A DNA stretch of 64,000 bases from an uncultured Tateyamaria sp. (GTDB lineage: Bacteria; Pseudomonadota; Alphaproteobacteria; Rhodobacterales; Rhodobacteraceae). Position 1 is the stretch's first letter, and each line of letters opens with the position of its first letter. The notes beneath the pieces were generated by a model. The model did not search any database. It saw nothing but the letters and a program-made list of their open reading frames with translations, and had not been told where the DNA came from. Position numbers and translations under genes: made by a program. Of the stretch, positions 49,120 to 58,430 are shown piece after piece. The DNA lies in assembly GCF_947503705.1 (NCBI RefSeq), contig NZ_CANNES010000002.1, positions 372,001-436,000 on the forward strand, written 5' to 3'.

Positions 49120-49752
49120 ATGTCTGACCATCTCACGATCGTTGATCACCCTCTGGTTCAGCACAAACTGACCATCATGCGCGATCGTGACACGCCCACC
49201 GCAGTGTTTCGCCAGCTTTTGCGCGAGATCAGCCAGTTGTTGGCCTATGAGGTGACCCGAGGCTTGGAGATGACCACCAAGCGCATCAACACACCCATGG
49301 CAGAGATGGACGCCCCCACACTGGCCGGCAAAAAGCTGGCGCTGATTTCGATCCTGCGCGCGGGCAATGGGCTACTGGATGGCGTGTTGGAGTTGATCCC
49401 CTCGGCCCGCGTGGGATTTGTCGGTCTTTACCGGGATGAAGAGACCCTGCAGCCGGTACAGTATTACTTCAAAGTGCCCGAAGCGATGGAAGACCGCGTC
49501 GTCATTGCCGTCGATCCGATGCTCGCCACTGGTAATTCTTCGGCGGCGGCGATTGACCTGCTCAAGCAGAGTGGGGCAACGAATATCCGCTTTTTGTGCC
49601 TGCTGGCCGCACCTGAGGGAATCGCCCGCATGAAAGAAGCGCATCCGGACGTGCCCATCGTCACAGCGGCGGTCGATGAGCGGTTGAACGAGGTCGGTTA
49701 CATCGTTCCAGGCCTGGGCGATGCCGGCGATCGCATGTTTGGCACCAAATAG
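49120..49752 (+). CDS. upp: Uracil phosphoribosyltransferase
   Basis: This 210-residue enzyme joins uracil and PRPP to UMP. Recognised parts are [40 protein letters not shown], the PRPP loop [20 protein letters not shown] and the uracil-binding end [19 protein letters not shown] chose the ATG at 49120 as the family start with AAGGAG upstream; the in-frame extension to 49039 reads into repeat sequence. It completes the salvage set but is probably transcribed apart from deoB, given the hairpins and repeat between them. Confidence 0.96.
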   Translation: MSDHLTIVDHPLVQHKLTIMRDRDTPTAVFRQLLREISQLLAYEVTRGLEMTTKRINTPMAEMDAPTLAGKKLALISILRAGNGLLDGVLELIPSARVGFVGLYRDEETLQPVQYYFKVPEAMEDRVVIAVDPMLATGNSSAAAIDLLKQSGATNIRFLCLLAAPEGIARMKEAHPDVPIVTAAVDERLNEVGYIVPGLGDAGDRMFGTK

Positions 49753-49819
49753 CGCCCCTTCCGCTTTACTCAGAGCGTGCTTTCAGGCATCGTTCCTCCC
49801 ATATCTTGTGGGGGATATG

Positions 49820-51208
49820 ATGAAAGTTACAAGAGTTGTTGCCGTTGCTGTTACAATAGCATCGTTTGGGGTTGGTTTGTCTCATGCGCAAAACCTGCGC
49901 GATGTGCAGGCCCCGGCAGAGTTTCCGCCCGCCTCGTACAAAGGCACCCAATATGTGGACAGCAAGGGTTGTGTCTATATTCGCGCGGGCATTGACGGCA
50001 ATGTCACCTGGGTGCCGCGCGTCAACCGCCAACGCCAGTTGTTGTGTGGTCAGACCCCGAGCCGTGTAGCGCAAGGCGCGCCCGCAGCAGCCCCAGCGGC
50101 TGCTGCACCTGTTCAGATCACTGTGGCCCCGCCCGCACCTGCCCCCGCGGCCCAAGCGCCTGCGCCCCGGGTCGCCACCGCTCCTGCGGCCAAGCCCGCG
50201 CCTGTCAAACCGGCGCCGACCCCACGGGTTTCGACCACCCCCGCGCCCAAGCCTGCCCCCCGCGTCGTTGTGCGTCGTCCAGCGGTAGTGGCCCCAGTCG
50301 CGCGCCCCACGCCAGCACCCAAAGTGGTCAAGGCCCCACCGGCAAAAGCAGCACCTCAACCCCGCACAGTGGCCAAAACTGACACGGTGCGCACCCGGCA
50401 AGCCGCTTGTCCGGGTGCGTCGCCCATCAGCCAACGCTATATCAATTCGGGCACCGATCTGCCGGTTCGCTGTGGCCCACAGACCATTCGGCCCGTTGCA
50501 GATGCCGCCACCACTGCAACGGCTGGCACCGTTGTGACCCAACAGACCCGAGTTGTGCCCCGCCATGTCTATGACAACCGCCGCGCCGACACCGTCACCC
50601 AACCGCCCGCCGGATATCGTGCCGTCTGGGAGGATGATCGGTTGAATCCGCGCCGTGCGGAACAGACCCTTGAAGGGATTGCACGCAGCCGTCTGATCTG
50701 GACCCAGACTGTGCCCCGGCGTCTGATTGAGCGTAACACCGGCCGTGATGTGACCAGCACCGTGGCCCTCGTCTATCCCTATACCGATATGGCCACGCAA
50801 CAGCGTGATCTGGGCACCGTCACAATCGTCCGCCGTGACGGTCTGTTGATGAAACGGATTGTGCGCAATGGATCAGCGCCCGTCAGACAGCCCACCGTGT
50901 CCACCCGCTCTGCTCCGGCGCCGGTAATCCAACCCAAAGCGAAAGCGCAGGCACAACCGGCTAAGCCAAAGGCTGTGACCCGTGGACAATATGTTCAGGT
51001 TGGTATGTTTGGCAGTGACGCCAATGCCAAGGCTGCGGCCCAGCGTTTGGCCAGGACCGGATTGCCCGCCCGTATGGGCACCCTCAAGCGTGGCGGCAAA
51101 TCCTATCGCCTGGTGTTGGCAGGGCCCTTCGATAGCGCCGAAAAGACACGGCGCGCTTTGGGACAGGCGCGGCAAGCCGGGTTCAACGACGCCTTTGTGC
51201 GCAAGTGA
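49820..51208 (+). CDS. SPOR-domain periplasmic protein with Ala/Pro-rich linker
   Basis: The 462-residue precursor has a signal peptide (MKVTRVVAVAVTIASFGVGL, cleaved after SHA). A short Cys-containing module follows (FPPASYKGTQYVDSKGCVYI, RQRQLLCGQTPSR), then about 110 residues of Ala/Pro/Lys-rich linker, a middle region with paired cysteines (QAACPGASPI, PVRCGPQTI) and a C-terminal SPOR domain from about 385 (GQYVQVGMFGSDANAKAAAQ). SPOR domains bind peptidoglycan stripped of stem peptides, typically at division sites. Of two adjacent ATGs I took the second, with GGGG at proper spacing. It converges with the next gene, two bases away. Confidence 0.88.
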   Translation: MKVTRVVAVAVTIASFGVGLSHAQNLRDVQAPAEFPPASYKGTQYVDSKGCVYIRAGIDGNVTWVPRVNRQRQLLCGQTPSRVAQGAPAAAPAAAAPVQITVAPPAPAPAAQAPAPRVATAPAAKPAPVKPAPTPRVSTTPAPKPAPRVVVRRPAVVAPVARPTPAPKVVKAPPAKAAPQPRTVAKTDTVRTRQAACPGASPISQRYINSGTDLPVRCGPQTIRPVADAATTATAGTVVTQQTRVVPRHVYDNRRADTVTQPPAGYRAVWEDDRLNPRRAEQTLEGIARSRLIWTQTVPRRLIERNTGRDVTSTVALVYPYTDMATQQRDLGTVTIVRRDGLLMKRIVRNGSAPVRQPTVSTRSAPAPVIQPKAKAQAQPAKPKAVTRGQYVQVGMFGSDANAKAAAQRLARTGLPARMGTLKRGGKSYRLVLAGPFDSAEKTRRALGQARQAGFNDAFVRK

Positions 51209-51210
51209 CC

Positions 51211-52224
51211 TCAGCTTTCGCAAATCGCCTGCAACTGTAGCCACTGGGCGTCGCGCATGATGGGGTCCGGCACTGTGCCACCCATTGGATCGGCCTCGAT
51301 CAGATCAAGCGTTTCCTCGCCTGAGATGTCGCGCGCGCGCGCGTAGGGCGTGCTGCGCACTTGCGCGTCGGCAAAGGCTGGAAGCAAGTCTTCGGCGGGC
51401 ACAAAAGCCATCGGATTGGCAAGCCGTGCCTCGGCAAATGCGTCAAGCGCGCGTTCAGGCATCACCCCCGTCGTCAACAGCGTTGCCGTGGCCCGCGTAC
51501 CTGCATGTTCGAGCACCTGACGCAACGGATGGACGGCCGTGCTCCGCACCTTCTCGGCCAGAACATAGCCTGCGGCGACATCAGGTTCTTCGAAATCCTC
51601 AACGAGCGCGCGGTTCAACAGAACCGTGCCTCCGGGCAATGACAGCGCCTCGCGCACACCGCCGGGCAGGATTACAACGCGGGCAACGCCAGTGCGGCCT
51701 GCCAGCGCCTTGAGCGCAGGTGCGGCTTCGGTACTGCGGCACGGGGGGCCCGAGACCCGTTCGATCCGCGCCAGCAGGGCGATGCCGATTTCGGCCTCTT
51801 TCACCGGCGGTACGACCCTGAGCGCATGTTCAACCAACGCACCCGGCAACCAGAAGATTGCCAGCGCCGCCACGGCAGAGCCTGACAAAGCAGCCCCCAA
51901 CCAGCGCAACCGCCCGGGCCGTGGGCGTGCCTTGGCTACGGCCTTGCGCAAAGTGTCAATCGCAGTGATCATTTCCGCCTCAGCAGCGTCAAGATCGAGT
52001 GTTTCGTCCGGGTCGCCATCTGGGAAAAAGGTGGCGCCTGTGCCCTCGGGCGGCGCCCTTTCGATGGCCGCCAGTGACCAATGGGTGAGAGCTGTGTCAT
52101 TCAGATCCGAGATCACAAGCGTCGCATCCCCGATGGACACGACGACTTCGCGCCGTTGCGCGGTCGGGCTGGGGCGCCACAGGCCCGTCGCTTCGAGCCG
52201 ATCATATTTGCTGAGTGCTGTCAT
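51211..52224 (-). CDS. Degenerate M48-peptidase-like membrane protein
   Basis: This protein of 337 residues has an N-terminal Bcl-like segment (REVVVSIGDATLVISDLNDT), one membrane helix at about 110-135 (WLGAALSGSAVAALAIFWLP) and a C-terminal domain. The stretch VREALSLPGGTVLLNRALVE followed by DVAAGYVLAEKVRST strongly recalls M48 zinc peptidases, whose PGG-strand leads into the HExxH helix. Here that helix reads LAEKVRST, so both zinc histidines and the catalytic Glu position are altered; the protein is probably not a peptidase. The ATG at 52224 is preferred to a TTG nine bases earlier. The neighbours give no functional clue. Confidence 0.75.
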   Translation of the reverse strand: MTALSKYDRLEATGLWRPSPTAQRREVVVSIGDATLVISDLNDTALTHWSLAAIERAPPEGTGATFFPDGDPDETLDLDAAEAEMITAIDTLRKAVAKARPRPGRLRWLGAALSGSAVAALAIFWLPGALVEHALRVVPPVKEAEIGIALLARIERVSGPPCRSTEAAPALKALAGRTGVARVVILPGGVREALSLPGGTVLLNRALVEDFEEPDVAAGYVLAEKVRSTAVHPLRQVLEHAGTRATATLLTTGVMPERALDAFAEARLANPMAFVPAEDLLPAFADAQVRSTPYARARDISGEETLDLIEADPMGGTVPDPIMRDAQWLQLQAICES

Positions 52225-52340
52225 GCGTGCCAACTGCTCGGGTCTTAATGCCCAGTGGGTAAGCGTAGCACGCGCGCCTCAGCAGGCCAAGCGATCACGC
52301 AGTGCCAGCCGTGGCGGACCAATGGGTACGCCTAACAGCG

Positions 52341-53549
52341 TTACCGCAATCCGTTGTCGTTTGCCTCGGCTCGTTCGCCTGGTTCCGGCGTCAGACCGTA
52401 CGGTGCAGCAATCCGCCAGACATGATCAGGCACCATGTTCTTCATTTTGGCGGGCATCGCTTGGCGCAGATGCAGGATCGTCTCCGCGGCTTTCATCTCG
52501 ACCCGAGTGCGCGCAAATTCCAGCCCCCGCGGCCCCGTGCGCGGCTGCAACCAACTGACGATGGGGCGGACCCAGTTCGGCATCCTACGCAACGGCAACC
52601 CGCCTGCCGCACGGGCGGTGTTGGCGATGAACCCTTTGACAGCCGCCTGCCGTTTGCCGCGTGACCCGACGGGTTCAAGAACGATCCGGTCGCCGAGGCT
52701 TTGCAGCATCTCGGCCCCACGCGCGTTGCGCACGATCACCCATTGATCGCCCTCGCCAGCCATATACCCCACCGTGATGTCCGCCAGCACATTGGTGTAG
52801 TCCACGCAGGTGCGGCACGTGAGTGGGAAGAAATCTGAAGCCAAGTCAGAGATAGGCAATTGAAGAAAGGGGATCAGCCGCTCCCGCCCGTCATCAAAGC
52901 GGATTTCGACGCGGTAGTCGGCCCGAAACTCAAGATAGCTGATGCTGTCAGGATCTTCGTCCAGCAAGCTTAGGAAGGTGTGAAAATTTTCGGTTGTGGT
53001 GTTGTCAGAACAGGGCGTACCAATGACGTAGAGGCGGTCGAAACCAAGGTCAGCTTCGAGTTTGCGCAGTGCATAGACTTGGCATGGTATACCTATGACG
53101 GCGAGGCGGGCAAAGCCGCGCTCCTGAGCCTCTTCCAGCAAAGCCAGCAAGGGGGCATAGCCCATGCGCATGCCGCGTGCACGGCTCATATCGGCGGCCT
53201 CGGTGATCAAGGCGGGTTGGGGTTTCCAGCGGTCCTTGGCATCGGGCACCATTGTCAGAACCGCATCGACCTTGCCGGTTGCCAGCAGGTCAGCCGCCAA
53301 CCCCGTCGTGATCCCCGTCCATTGCGCGCCTTTGGCCGGGGTAGCCATCCGGGCGCGATGCATCGCCTGCACAGGGCCAAAAAACAGCTCGTCCCCCTGC
53401 CCGCGCGCGCGACCGTGCACGACCTGTTCCATCGCCGGATAGTTGGGCTTGATAAACTGGCATGCCGCTCCGCATGCCGACGGATCGGCCATGCGCGAGA
53501 CACCGCAATCGGTGCACAAACTGCGCGGCGCCGGGTCGCGCAGGCTCAT
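52341..53549 (-). CDS. F420 hydrogenase beta-subunit (FrhB)-family flavo-iron-sulfur protein
   Basis: This protein of 402 residues contains the two FrhB domains. Cysteine groups suitable for Fe-S clusters are CTDCGVSRMADPSACGAACQ near the N-terminus, GIPCQVYALRKL and GTPCSDNTTT in the middle, and LTCRTCVDYTNVLADITVGY near residue 265. Relatives include FrhB, the divinyl-chlorophyllide reductase BciB and uncharacterised bacterial reductases. No F420 or bacteriochlorophyll genes are in the window, so the electron donor is unknown. Its start overlaps the NAD kinase stop as ATGA, a tight coupling that may point to NADP(H)-linked chemistry. Confidence 0.87.
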   Translation of the reverse strand: MSLRDPAPRSLCTDCGVSRMADPSACGAACQFIKPNYPAMEQVVHGRARGQGDELFFGPVQAMHRARMATPAKGAQWTGITTGLAADLLATGKVDAVLTMVPDAKDRWKPQPALITEAADMSRARGMRMGYAPLLALLEEAQERGFARLAVIGIPCQVYALRKLEADLGFDRLYVIGTPCSDNTTTENFHTFLSLLDEDPDSISYLEFRADYRVEIRFDDGRERLIPFLQLPISDLASDFFPLTCRTCVDYTNVLADITVGYMAGEGDQWVIVRNARGAEMLQSLGDRIVLEPVGSRGKRQAAVKGFIANTARAAGGLPLRRMPNWVRPIVSWLQPRTGPRGLEFARTRVEMKAAETILHLRQAMPAKMKNMVPDHVWRIAAPYGLTPEPGERAEANDNGLR

Positions 53550-54307
53550 GTGAATTGTTCCGAGATCAAACGCTCTTCGAGCCCGTGGCCCGGGTCGAAA
53601 AGGATGCGATGGGATATGCTGGGCTCTGATCGTATCTCGACCGCCGCCACACTGTCAAAAGACCGCGAATCCGCCTCGGCCATTACTGGGCGCTTGTCGA
53701 TCTCAAGCACGTCAAAGCGGACATGGGCCGTCTTTGGCAAAAGCGCCCCACGCCACCTGCGGGGGCGAAAGGCGGCCACAGCGGTGAGCGCGAGCACATC
53801 AGAGCCAATGGGTAAAACCGGCCCGTGCGCCGAATAATTATAGGCTGTTGAGCCCGCAGGTGTTGCAACCAGCGCACCATCACAGACCAGTTCGTCCATC
53901 CGCAGCCGACCATCGACGGTGATCCGCAGCTTGGCCGCTTGGGGACCTGCACGCAGCAGCGACACCTCGTTGATGGCCAGCGCCTTGTGCGCATAGCCGT
54001 TCTTGTCCCACGCTGTCATCGACAGGGGGTTGATTTCGGCCTCTTCTGCGGCATGCAAACGGTCGGTCAGCCCGCTTTCGGCATATTCGTTCATCAAAAA
54101 GCCGATTGTGCCCCGGTTCATACCGTAAACAGGCACGCTGAGGTGTTCGGTGTCGTGCAAGGTTTGCAGCATAAAACCATCGCCACCCAAGGCCACAATG
54201 ACCTCTGCCTCGTCCAACGGAACGTTGCCATAGCGCCCAATCAGGGTGGCCCGTGCCGTCTGGGCCACGGCCGCCCGGCTGGCCGCAAAGGCGATCCTGA
54301 GGCTCAT
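53546..54307 (-). CDS. nadK: NAD kinase
   Basis: The 253-residue kinase has the catalytic GGDG at residues 41-44, a Gly-rich [14 protein letters not shown], the AINEVSLLR strand and the [15 protein letters not shown] loop that grips NAD. It phosphorylates NAD to NADP and so controls the cell's NADP pool. The protein is short, about 250 residues as usual in alphaproteobacteria, and lacks the longer N-terminal extension of other NadKs. Its stop overlaps the start of the FrhB-family gene. It diverges from glyA; the 176-base gap between them contains the hairpin GTTTCC-GATA-GGAAAC (54423-54438). Confidence 0.95.
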   Translation of the reverse strand: MSLRIAFAASRAAVAQTARATLIGRYGNVPLDEAEVIVALGGDGFMLQTLHDTEHLSVPVYGMNRGTIGFLMNEYAESGLTDRLHAAEEAEINPLSMTAWDKNGYAHKALAINEVSLLRAGPQAAKLRITVDGRLRMDELVCDGALVATPAGSTAYNYSAHGPVLPIGSDVLALTAVAAFRPRRWRGALLPKTAHVRFDVLEIDKRPVMAEADSRSFDSVAAVEIRSEPSISHRILFDPGHGLEERLISEQFT

Positions 54308-54422
54308 TCACGTTTCCTATTGCCGACGTTCTGCGCCAAAAGAACCATATAATTTCGCAGCTTACCAGCGTTGCCGCATCTTCCGCTCACAAAGTCGCTT
54401 TACATCCTTTGCCATCGCTGCG

Positions 54423-54438
54423 GTTTCCGATAGGAAAC
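54423..54438 (+). other. Small hairpin in the glyA leader
   Basis: GTTTCC (54423-54428) and GGAAAC (54433-54438) pair perfectly with a GATA loop, 46 bases upstream of the glyA start. The gap holds no recognisable riboswitch. The hairpin may lie in the mRNA leader or mark a protein site. Confidence 0.35.
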
Positions 54439-54483
54439 GGCGCAAGTTTACACCGATTCATGCCCCCGAAAAGGAGAGTGTCG

Positions 54484-55779
54484 ATGAATGCGACGCACCG
54501 CACCGATGGTTTTTTCACCCAGTCCCTGGCCGACCGTGATCCCGAGCTGTTTGGCACGATCCGCGATGAGCTGGGCCGCCAGCGCGACGAGATCGAGTTG
54601 ATCGCATCCGAGAATATCGTGTCCCAAGCCGTGCTTGAGGCGCAAGGGTCGGTGATGACCAACAAATACGCCGAGGGTTATCCAGGCCGTCGCTATTATG
54701 GTGGTTGCCAGTATGTGGATGTCGCCGAAACACTGGCGATCGAGCGGGCCAAGCAGCTTTTCGATTGTGGCTTTGCCAACGTCCAGCCGAACTCGGGCTC
54801 TCAGGCCAACCAGGGTGTGTTTCAGGCACTCTTGCAACCTGGCGACACTATCCTCGGCATGTCGCTGGACGCAGGCGGCCACCTGACCCACGGCGCCAAG
54901 CCCAACCAGTCGGGCAAGTGGTTCAACGCCATCCAATATGGCGTGCGTCGCGACACCCTCGACATCGACTATGACCAGATGGAAGCGCTGGCGCTTGAGC
55001 ACAAACCCCAGATGATCATCGCGGGCGGTTCGGCCATTCCGCGCCAGATCGACTTTGTCCGCATCCGCGAGATTGCGGACAAGGTGAGTGCCTATGTGCT
55101 TGCCGACGTGGCTCACTTTGCCGGTTTGATCGCCGCTGGATTGTACCCCAACCCGATGCCCCATGTGCATGCGGCGACCACCACAACCCACAAGACCCTG
55201 CGCGGCCCCCGTGGCGGCATGATCCTGACCAATGACGAGGCCCTGGCCAAGAAGTTCAACTCGGCCATTTTCCCCGGCATTCAGGGCGGCCCGCTGATGC
55301 ATGTGATCGCGGCCAAGGCTGTGGCCTTTGGCGAGGCGTTGGACCCGTCCTTCAAGCTATACCAAGAGCAGGTGATCAAGAACGCCCAGGCATTGGCCGA
55401 TCAGCTGCACAAGGGCGGGTTGGACACCGTGACCCACGGCACCGACACGCATCTGATGCTTGTCGACCTGCGCCCCAAAGGGGTCAAGGGCAACGCCACC
55501 GAGAAGGCCCTGGGCCGTGCCCATATCACCTGCAACAAGAATGGTGTGCCCTTTGACGACGAAAAACCGATGATCACATCCGGTATCCGTCTGGGATCGC
55601 CTGCGGGCACGACCCGCGGATTTGGCGAACCTGAATTCCGCCAGATCGGGGACTGGATCAACCAGATCGTGGACGGCTTGGCCGCGAATGGTGAGGACGG
55701 CAATAGCGCGGTCGAAGATCGTGTAAAGGCCGAGGTTGGCGCTTTGTGTGCCCGCTTCCCACTCTATCCAAACCTATAA
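54484..55779 (+). CDS. glyA: Serine hydroxymethyltransferase
   Basis: This 431-residue PLP enzyme converts serine and tetrahydrofolate to glycine and methylene-THF. It has [40 protein letters not shown] and the PLP lysine Lys237 in [15 protein letters not shown]. An ATG at 54484 with AAGGAGAG upstream is the family start; the open frame to 54409 is not used by relatives. It stands alone between divergent nadK and convergent urtE. ACCCCGC/GCGGGGT (55788-55815) could form a stem after the stop. Confidence 0.96.
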   Translation: MNATHRTDGFFTQSLADRDPELFGTIRDELGRQRDEIELIASENIVSQAVLEAQGSVMTNKYAEGYPGRRYYGGCQYVDVAETLAIERAKQLFDCGFANVQPNSGSQANQGVFQALLQPGDTILGMSLDAGGHLTHGAKPNQSGKWFNAIQYGVRRDTLDIDYDQMEALALEHKPQMIIAGGSAIPRQIDFVRIREIADKVSAYVLADVAHFAGLIAAGLYPNPMPHVHAATTTTHKTLRGPRGGMILTNDEALAKKFNSAIFPGIQGGPLMHVIAAKAVAFGEALDPSFKLYQEQVIKNAQALADQLHKGGLDTVTHGTDTHLMLVDLRPKGVKGNATEKALGRAHITCNKNGVPFDDEKPMITSGIRLGSPAGTTRGFGEPEFRQIGDWINQIVDGLAANGEDGNSAVEDRVKAEVGALCARFPLYPNL

Positions 55780-55787
55780 GATTTCGG

Positions 55788-55815
55788 ACCCCGCGATGCG
55801 CTGGCATGGCGGGGT
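55788..55815 (+). terminator. Stem between glyA and urtE
   Basis: ACCCCGC (55788-55794) pairs with GCGGGGT (55809-55815) over seven bases with a 14-base loop. It lies nine bases after glyA and before the convergent urtE stop. No clear T-run follows on either strand, so its terminator role is only moderately likely. Confidence 0.4.
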
Positions 55816-55825
55816 TCGCCCCTGA

Positions 55826-56521
55826 CTACAGCGCCAGATCCTGCATCAACTCTTCTTTGGAATAGGCATCCTTGGCAACCCGCCGTTTGACGCGCCCCCC
55901 TTCCATCAACACAAAATCATCGCCCAGCGCATAAGCGAAATCGGCGTTCTGTTCGACCAGGACGATGGCCATCTCGCCTTGGGTCCTGAGCAGGCGCAAA
56001 GCATCGCCAATTTGGTCTATGACATTGGGCTGAATGCCCTCGGTCGGCTCGTCCAACAACAGAACCTTGGGCCGCGTTATCAGCGCCCGCGCGATGGCGA
56101 GTTGCTGCTGCTGGCCGCCGGATAGGTCGCCACCGCGCCGCGCCTGCATGTCACGCAGCACCGGAAAGAGGTCAAAGATGTGGTCCGGCACGCCGTGATC
56201 CGCCTTGGGCAAGCAGGCAAAACCGGTCTCAAGGTTTTCCTGCACGCTCATCATCGGGAACACTTCGCGCCCTTGCGGGACATAGGCGATGCCTGCGCGC
56301 GCGGCGTCAAAGGCGGTGACCGTGCGCATCGGTTTGGCATCTACCTGCACCGCGCCGCCAGAGGCCGGGTGCCGCCCCGCGACGGCCTTGAGCAGGCTCG
56401 TCTTACCCACCCCGTTATTGCCCATCAGAGCCGTAATCTGCCCCTGTTTGGCAGCAAAGGAGATGTCATAAAGGATCTGGCTTTGCCCGTAGTGCAGATC
56501 AAGATTTGCAACATCAAGCAT
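55826..56521 (-). CDS. urtE: Urea ABC transporter ATPase UrtE
   Basis: This 231-residue ATPase resembles LivF/UrtE. Walker A is MGNNGVGKTSLLKAVAGRHP, the signature LSGGQQQQLAIARALITRP and Walker B VLLLDEPTEGIQPNVIDQIG; EGIQ is typical of UrtE. It drives urea uptake together with UrtD. The ATG at 56521 lies inside the last codons of urtD, an eight-base overlap, and begins MLDVANLDLHYGQSQILYDI as in the family. It is the last gene of the minus-strand operon urtABCDE. Confidence 0.94.
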   Translation of the reverse strand: MLDVANLDLHYGQSQILYDISFAAKQGQITALMGNNGVGKTSLLKAVAGRHPASGGAVQVDAKPMRTVTAFDAARAGIAYVPQGREVFPMMSVQENLETGFACLPKADHGVPDHIFDLFPVLRDMQARRGGDLSGGQQQQLAIARALITRPKVLLLDEPTEGIQPNVIDQIGDALRLLRTQGEMAIVLVEQNADFAYALGDDFVLMEGGRVKRRVAKDAYSKEELMQDLAL

Positions 56522-57263
56522 GGGCACGCCCCAGGTAAACGTCGACAACCGTCTTGTTCGAGGTGACATGATCGAGGCTGCCTTCGGCGAGCACAGACCC
56601 TTCATGCAAAACCGTCACTTTGCACCCCAATCTGCGCACAAATTCCATGTCATGTTCGACCACGACAACGGCGCGCGTCTCGGCCGCGCGGCGCAGAATG
56701 TCTGTGGTTTTCTCGCGCTCCTCCACCGTCATGCCCGCCGCCGGTTCATCGACCAAAAGCAGCTTGGGGTCCTGAGCCAGCAGCATCCCGATCTCAAGCC
56801 ATTGCTTTTGGCCGTGACTCAACTCGCCTGCCGTGCGGGTCAGTTGATCGCTCAGGCCGATCTCGGTCGCGATCTCTTCGATCCGGGCGGCGTTCTCGGG
56901 CGTCTTTTTATGCATCAAAACGGCAAACGGCCCACGCGGGTTTTTCAGCGCCATAGCGAGGTTCTGGCGCACGGTCTGATCCTCAAACACGGTGGGTTTC
57001 TGGAATTTACGGCCAATGCCCTCACGGGCAATCTGGCTTTCGGACATGCCCAGCAGCGAGGTGTTCTTGTCACCCCAGATCACGCTGCCCTCGTCCGGCT
57101 TTGTCTTGCCCGTCACGATGTCCATGAACGTGGTCTTGCCCGCCCCGTTCGGCCCGATGATGGCGCGCAGCTCGGCCTCGGCGAACTGGACCGACAGGTT
57201 GTTGATCGCGCGAAAGCCGTCGAATGTGACTGTGACGCCAGAGACCTCCAAAAGCGTACTCAT
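56514..57263 (-). CDS. urtD: Urea ABC transporter ATPase UrtD
   Basis: A 249-residue LivG-type ATPase. Walker A is IGPNGAGKTTFMDIVTGKTK; the Q-loop is in GRKFQKPTVFEDQTVRQNLA. The signature reads LSHGQKQWLEIGMLLAQDPK, where H replaces the second G of LSGGQ, as is normal in UrtD. Walker B is LLLVDEPAAGMTVEE. It overlaps urtC by four bases and urtE by eight. With UrtE it powers the urea importer. Confidence 0.95.
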   Translation of the reverse strand: MSTLLEVSGVTVTFDGFRAINNLSVQFAEAELRAIIGPNGAGKTTFMDIVTGKTKPDEGSVIWGDKNTSLLGMSESQIAREGIGRKFQKPTVFEDQTVRQNLAMALKNPRGPFAVLMHKKTPENAARIEEIATEIGLSDQLTRTAGELSHGQKQWLEIGMLLAQDPKLLLVDEPAAGMTVEEREKTTDILRRAAETRAVVVVEHDMEFVRRLGCKVTVLHEGSVLAEGSLDHVTSNKTVVDVYLGRAHA

Positions 57264-58426
57264 GGCTGTTTCCTCACCAGATAGTCAAAGAGCCCGCCGA
57301 TGCCCTTTGGGAAGAAGAGCGTGACGGCGACAAAAGACACGCCAAGCAGTACAAGCCACCAATCCGTCCATTGGATCGTGTAGAACCCTAGGTTTATAGG
57401 CGGTGCCCCACCGCCGGTGAACCAACTGGAGAGCAGCGAGACGAACGCCGCGCCGATGACCGCGCCATAAAGCCGCCCGCGCCCGCCGATGGCCACCCAA
57501 ACAGCTAGGTAAATGGAAGCGATGGGTGCGATCTCTCCGGGGTTGATGATGCCCGCTTGCGGGTAATAGAGCGCGCCCGCGATGCCAGCCACGATGGCCG
57601 TGATGGTGAAGATGAAAAGCTTGTAGCTTTCCACGTGATATCCCAGAAACCGCACGCGCGCCTCATTGTCTCTGATCCCTTTGACGACGCTTCCCATCTT
57701 GCCAGACACAATCCAGGCGAAGAACACGTAGCCAGCGGCCAGCGCAAAGGCAGAGGCGAGGAAGAAGACGATGGAGATGGTCGCCTGCGGCGTGTCCTCG
57801 AACCCGGGGATGTTTTGCAGGCCCGAGAGGCCGTTGTTGCCGCGCAAGCCGCTATCATTCTGAAACAGGTAAAGGGCGAGGGCGAGCGTCATCGCCTGCG
57901 TCAGAATCGACAGGTAAACGCCCGTAACCCGGCTGCGGAAGGCCAACCAGCCAAAGACCAGCGCGAGGAGGCCCGGAACGAGAACAACCATCAGCAGCTG
58001 CAGAAACAGGCTGTCGGCAAAACCCCAGATCATGGGAAATTCCGAACTGCCCACCACGCCGAAAATCTGATTGCCGATGGCGTCCGATATTTCCTGCGGT
58101 GTAGGCGGGATGGTCTGGGCCATTAGGTTCGGCACCACGATGGCCTCCGTCCGCGCATACATCAGCCACATGCCGATGGCGTATCCGCCGATCCCGAAAA
58201 AGGCGAAATGGCCAAGCGACAGTATCCCGCAATAGCCCCAGACCACGTCCATAGCGATGGCAATGAGGCAAAGGCAGAGCGTCTTGCCCAGCGTCTTGAC
58301 GAAAGAGGTGGAGATCAGGCCGACCCCCGTCGCCTCGGACATCAGCGTTACGATGGCCGTGAACAAGCCCAGAGCGGCAAGGAACCACAAGACTGAAGGA
58401 TTACGGGCGATGAAGGTGTTTTGCAT
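57260..58426 (-). CDS. urtC: Urea ABC transporter permease UrtC
   Basis: This 388-residue permease has about ten membrane helices of the LivM type and starts MQNTFIARNPSVLWFLAALG. Conserved parts include AMDVVWGYCGILSLGHFAFF, SRVTGVYLSILTQAMTLALA, NNGLSGLQNIPGF and AIGGRGRLYGAVIGAAFVSL. The insertion between helices with TPQEISDAIGNQIFGVVGSS is typical of UrtC compared with plain LivM. The start at 58426 lies just after the urtB stop; the frame to 58462 overlaps urtB. It pairs with UrtB. Confidence 0.94.
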   Translation of the reverse strand: MQNTFIARNPSVLWFLAALGLFTAIVTLMSEATGVGLISTSFVKTLGKTLCLCLIAIAMDVVWGYCGILSLGHFAFFGIGGYAIGMWLMYARTEAIVVPNLMAQTIPPTPQEISDAIGNQIFGVVGSSEFPMIWGFADSLFLQLLMVVLVPGLLALVFGWLAFRSRVTGVYLSILTQAMTLALALYLFQNDSGLRGNNGLSGLQNIPGFEDTPQATISIVFFLASAFALAAGYVFFAWIVSGKMGSVVKGIRDNEARVRFLGYHVESYKLFIFTITAIVAGIAGALYYPQAGIINPGEIAPIASIYLAVWVAIGGRGRLYGAVIGAAFVSLLSSWFTGGGAPPINLGFYTIQWTDWWLVLLGVSFVAVTLFFPKGIGGLFDYLVRKQP

Positions 58427-58430
58427 GGGA

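Noticed and set aside
54308-54483. Glycine or SAM-type riboswitch before glyA
   Set aside because: Only a small 6-bp hairpin is present; none of the conserved riboswitch cores I know could be found.
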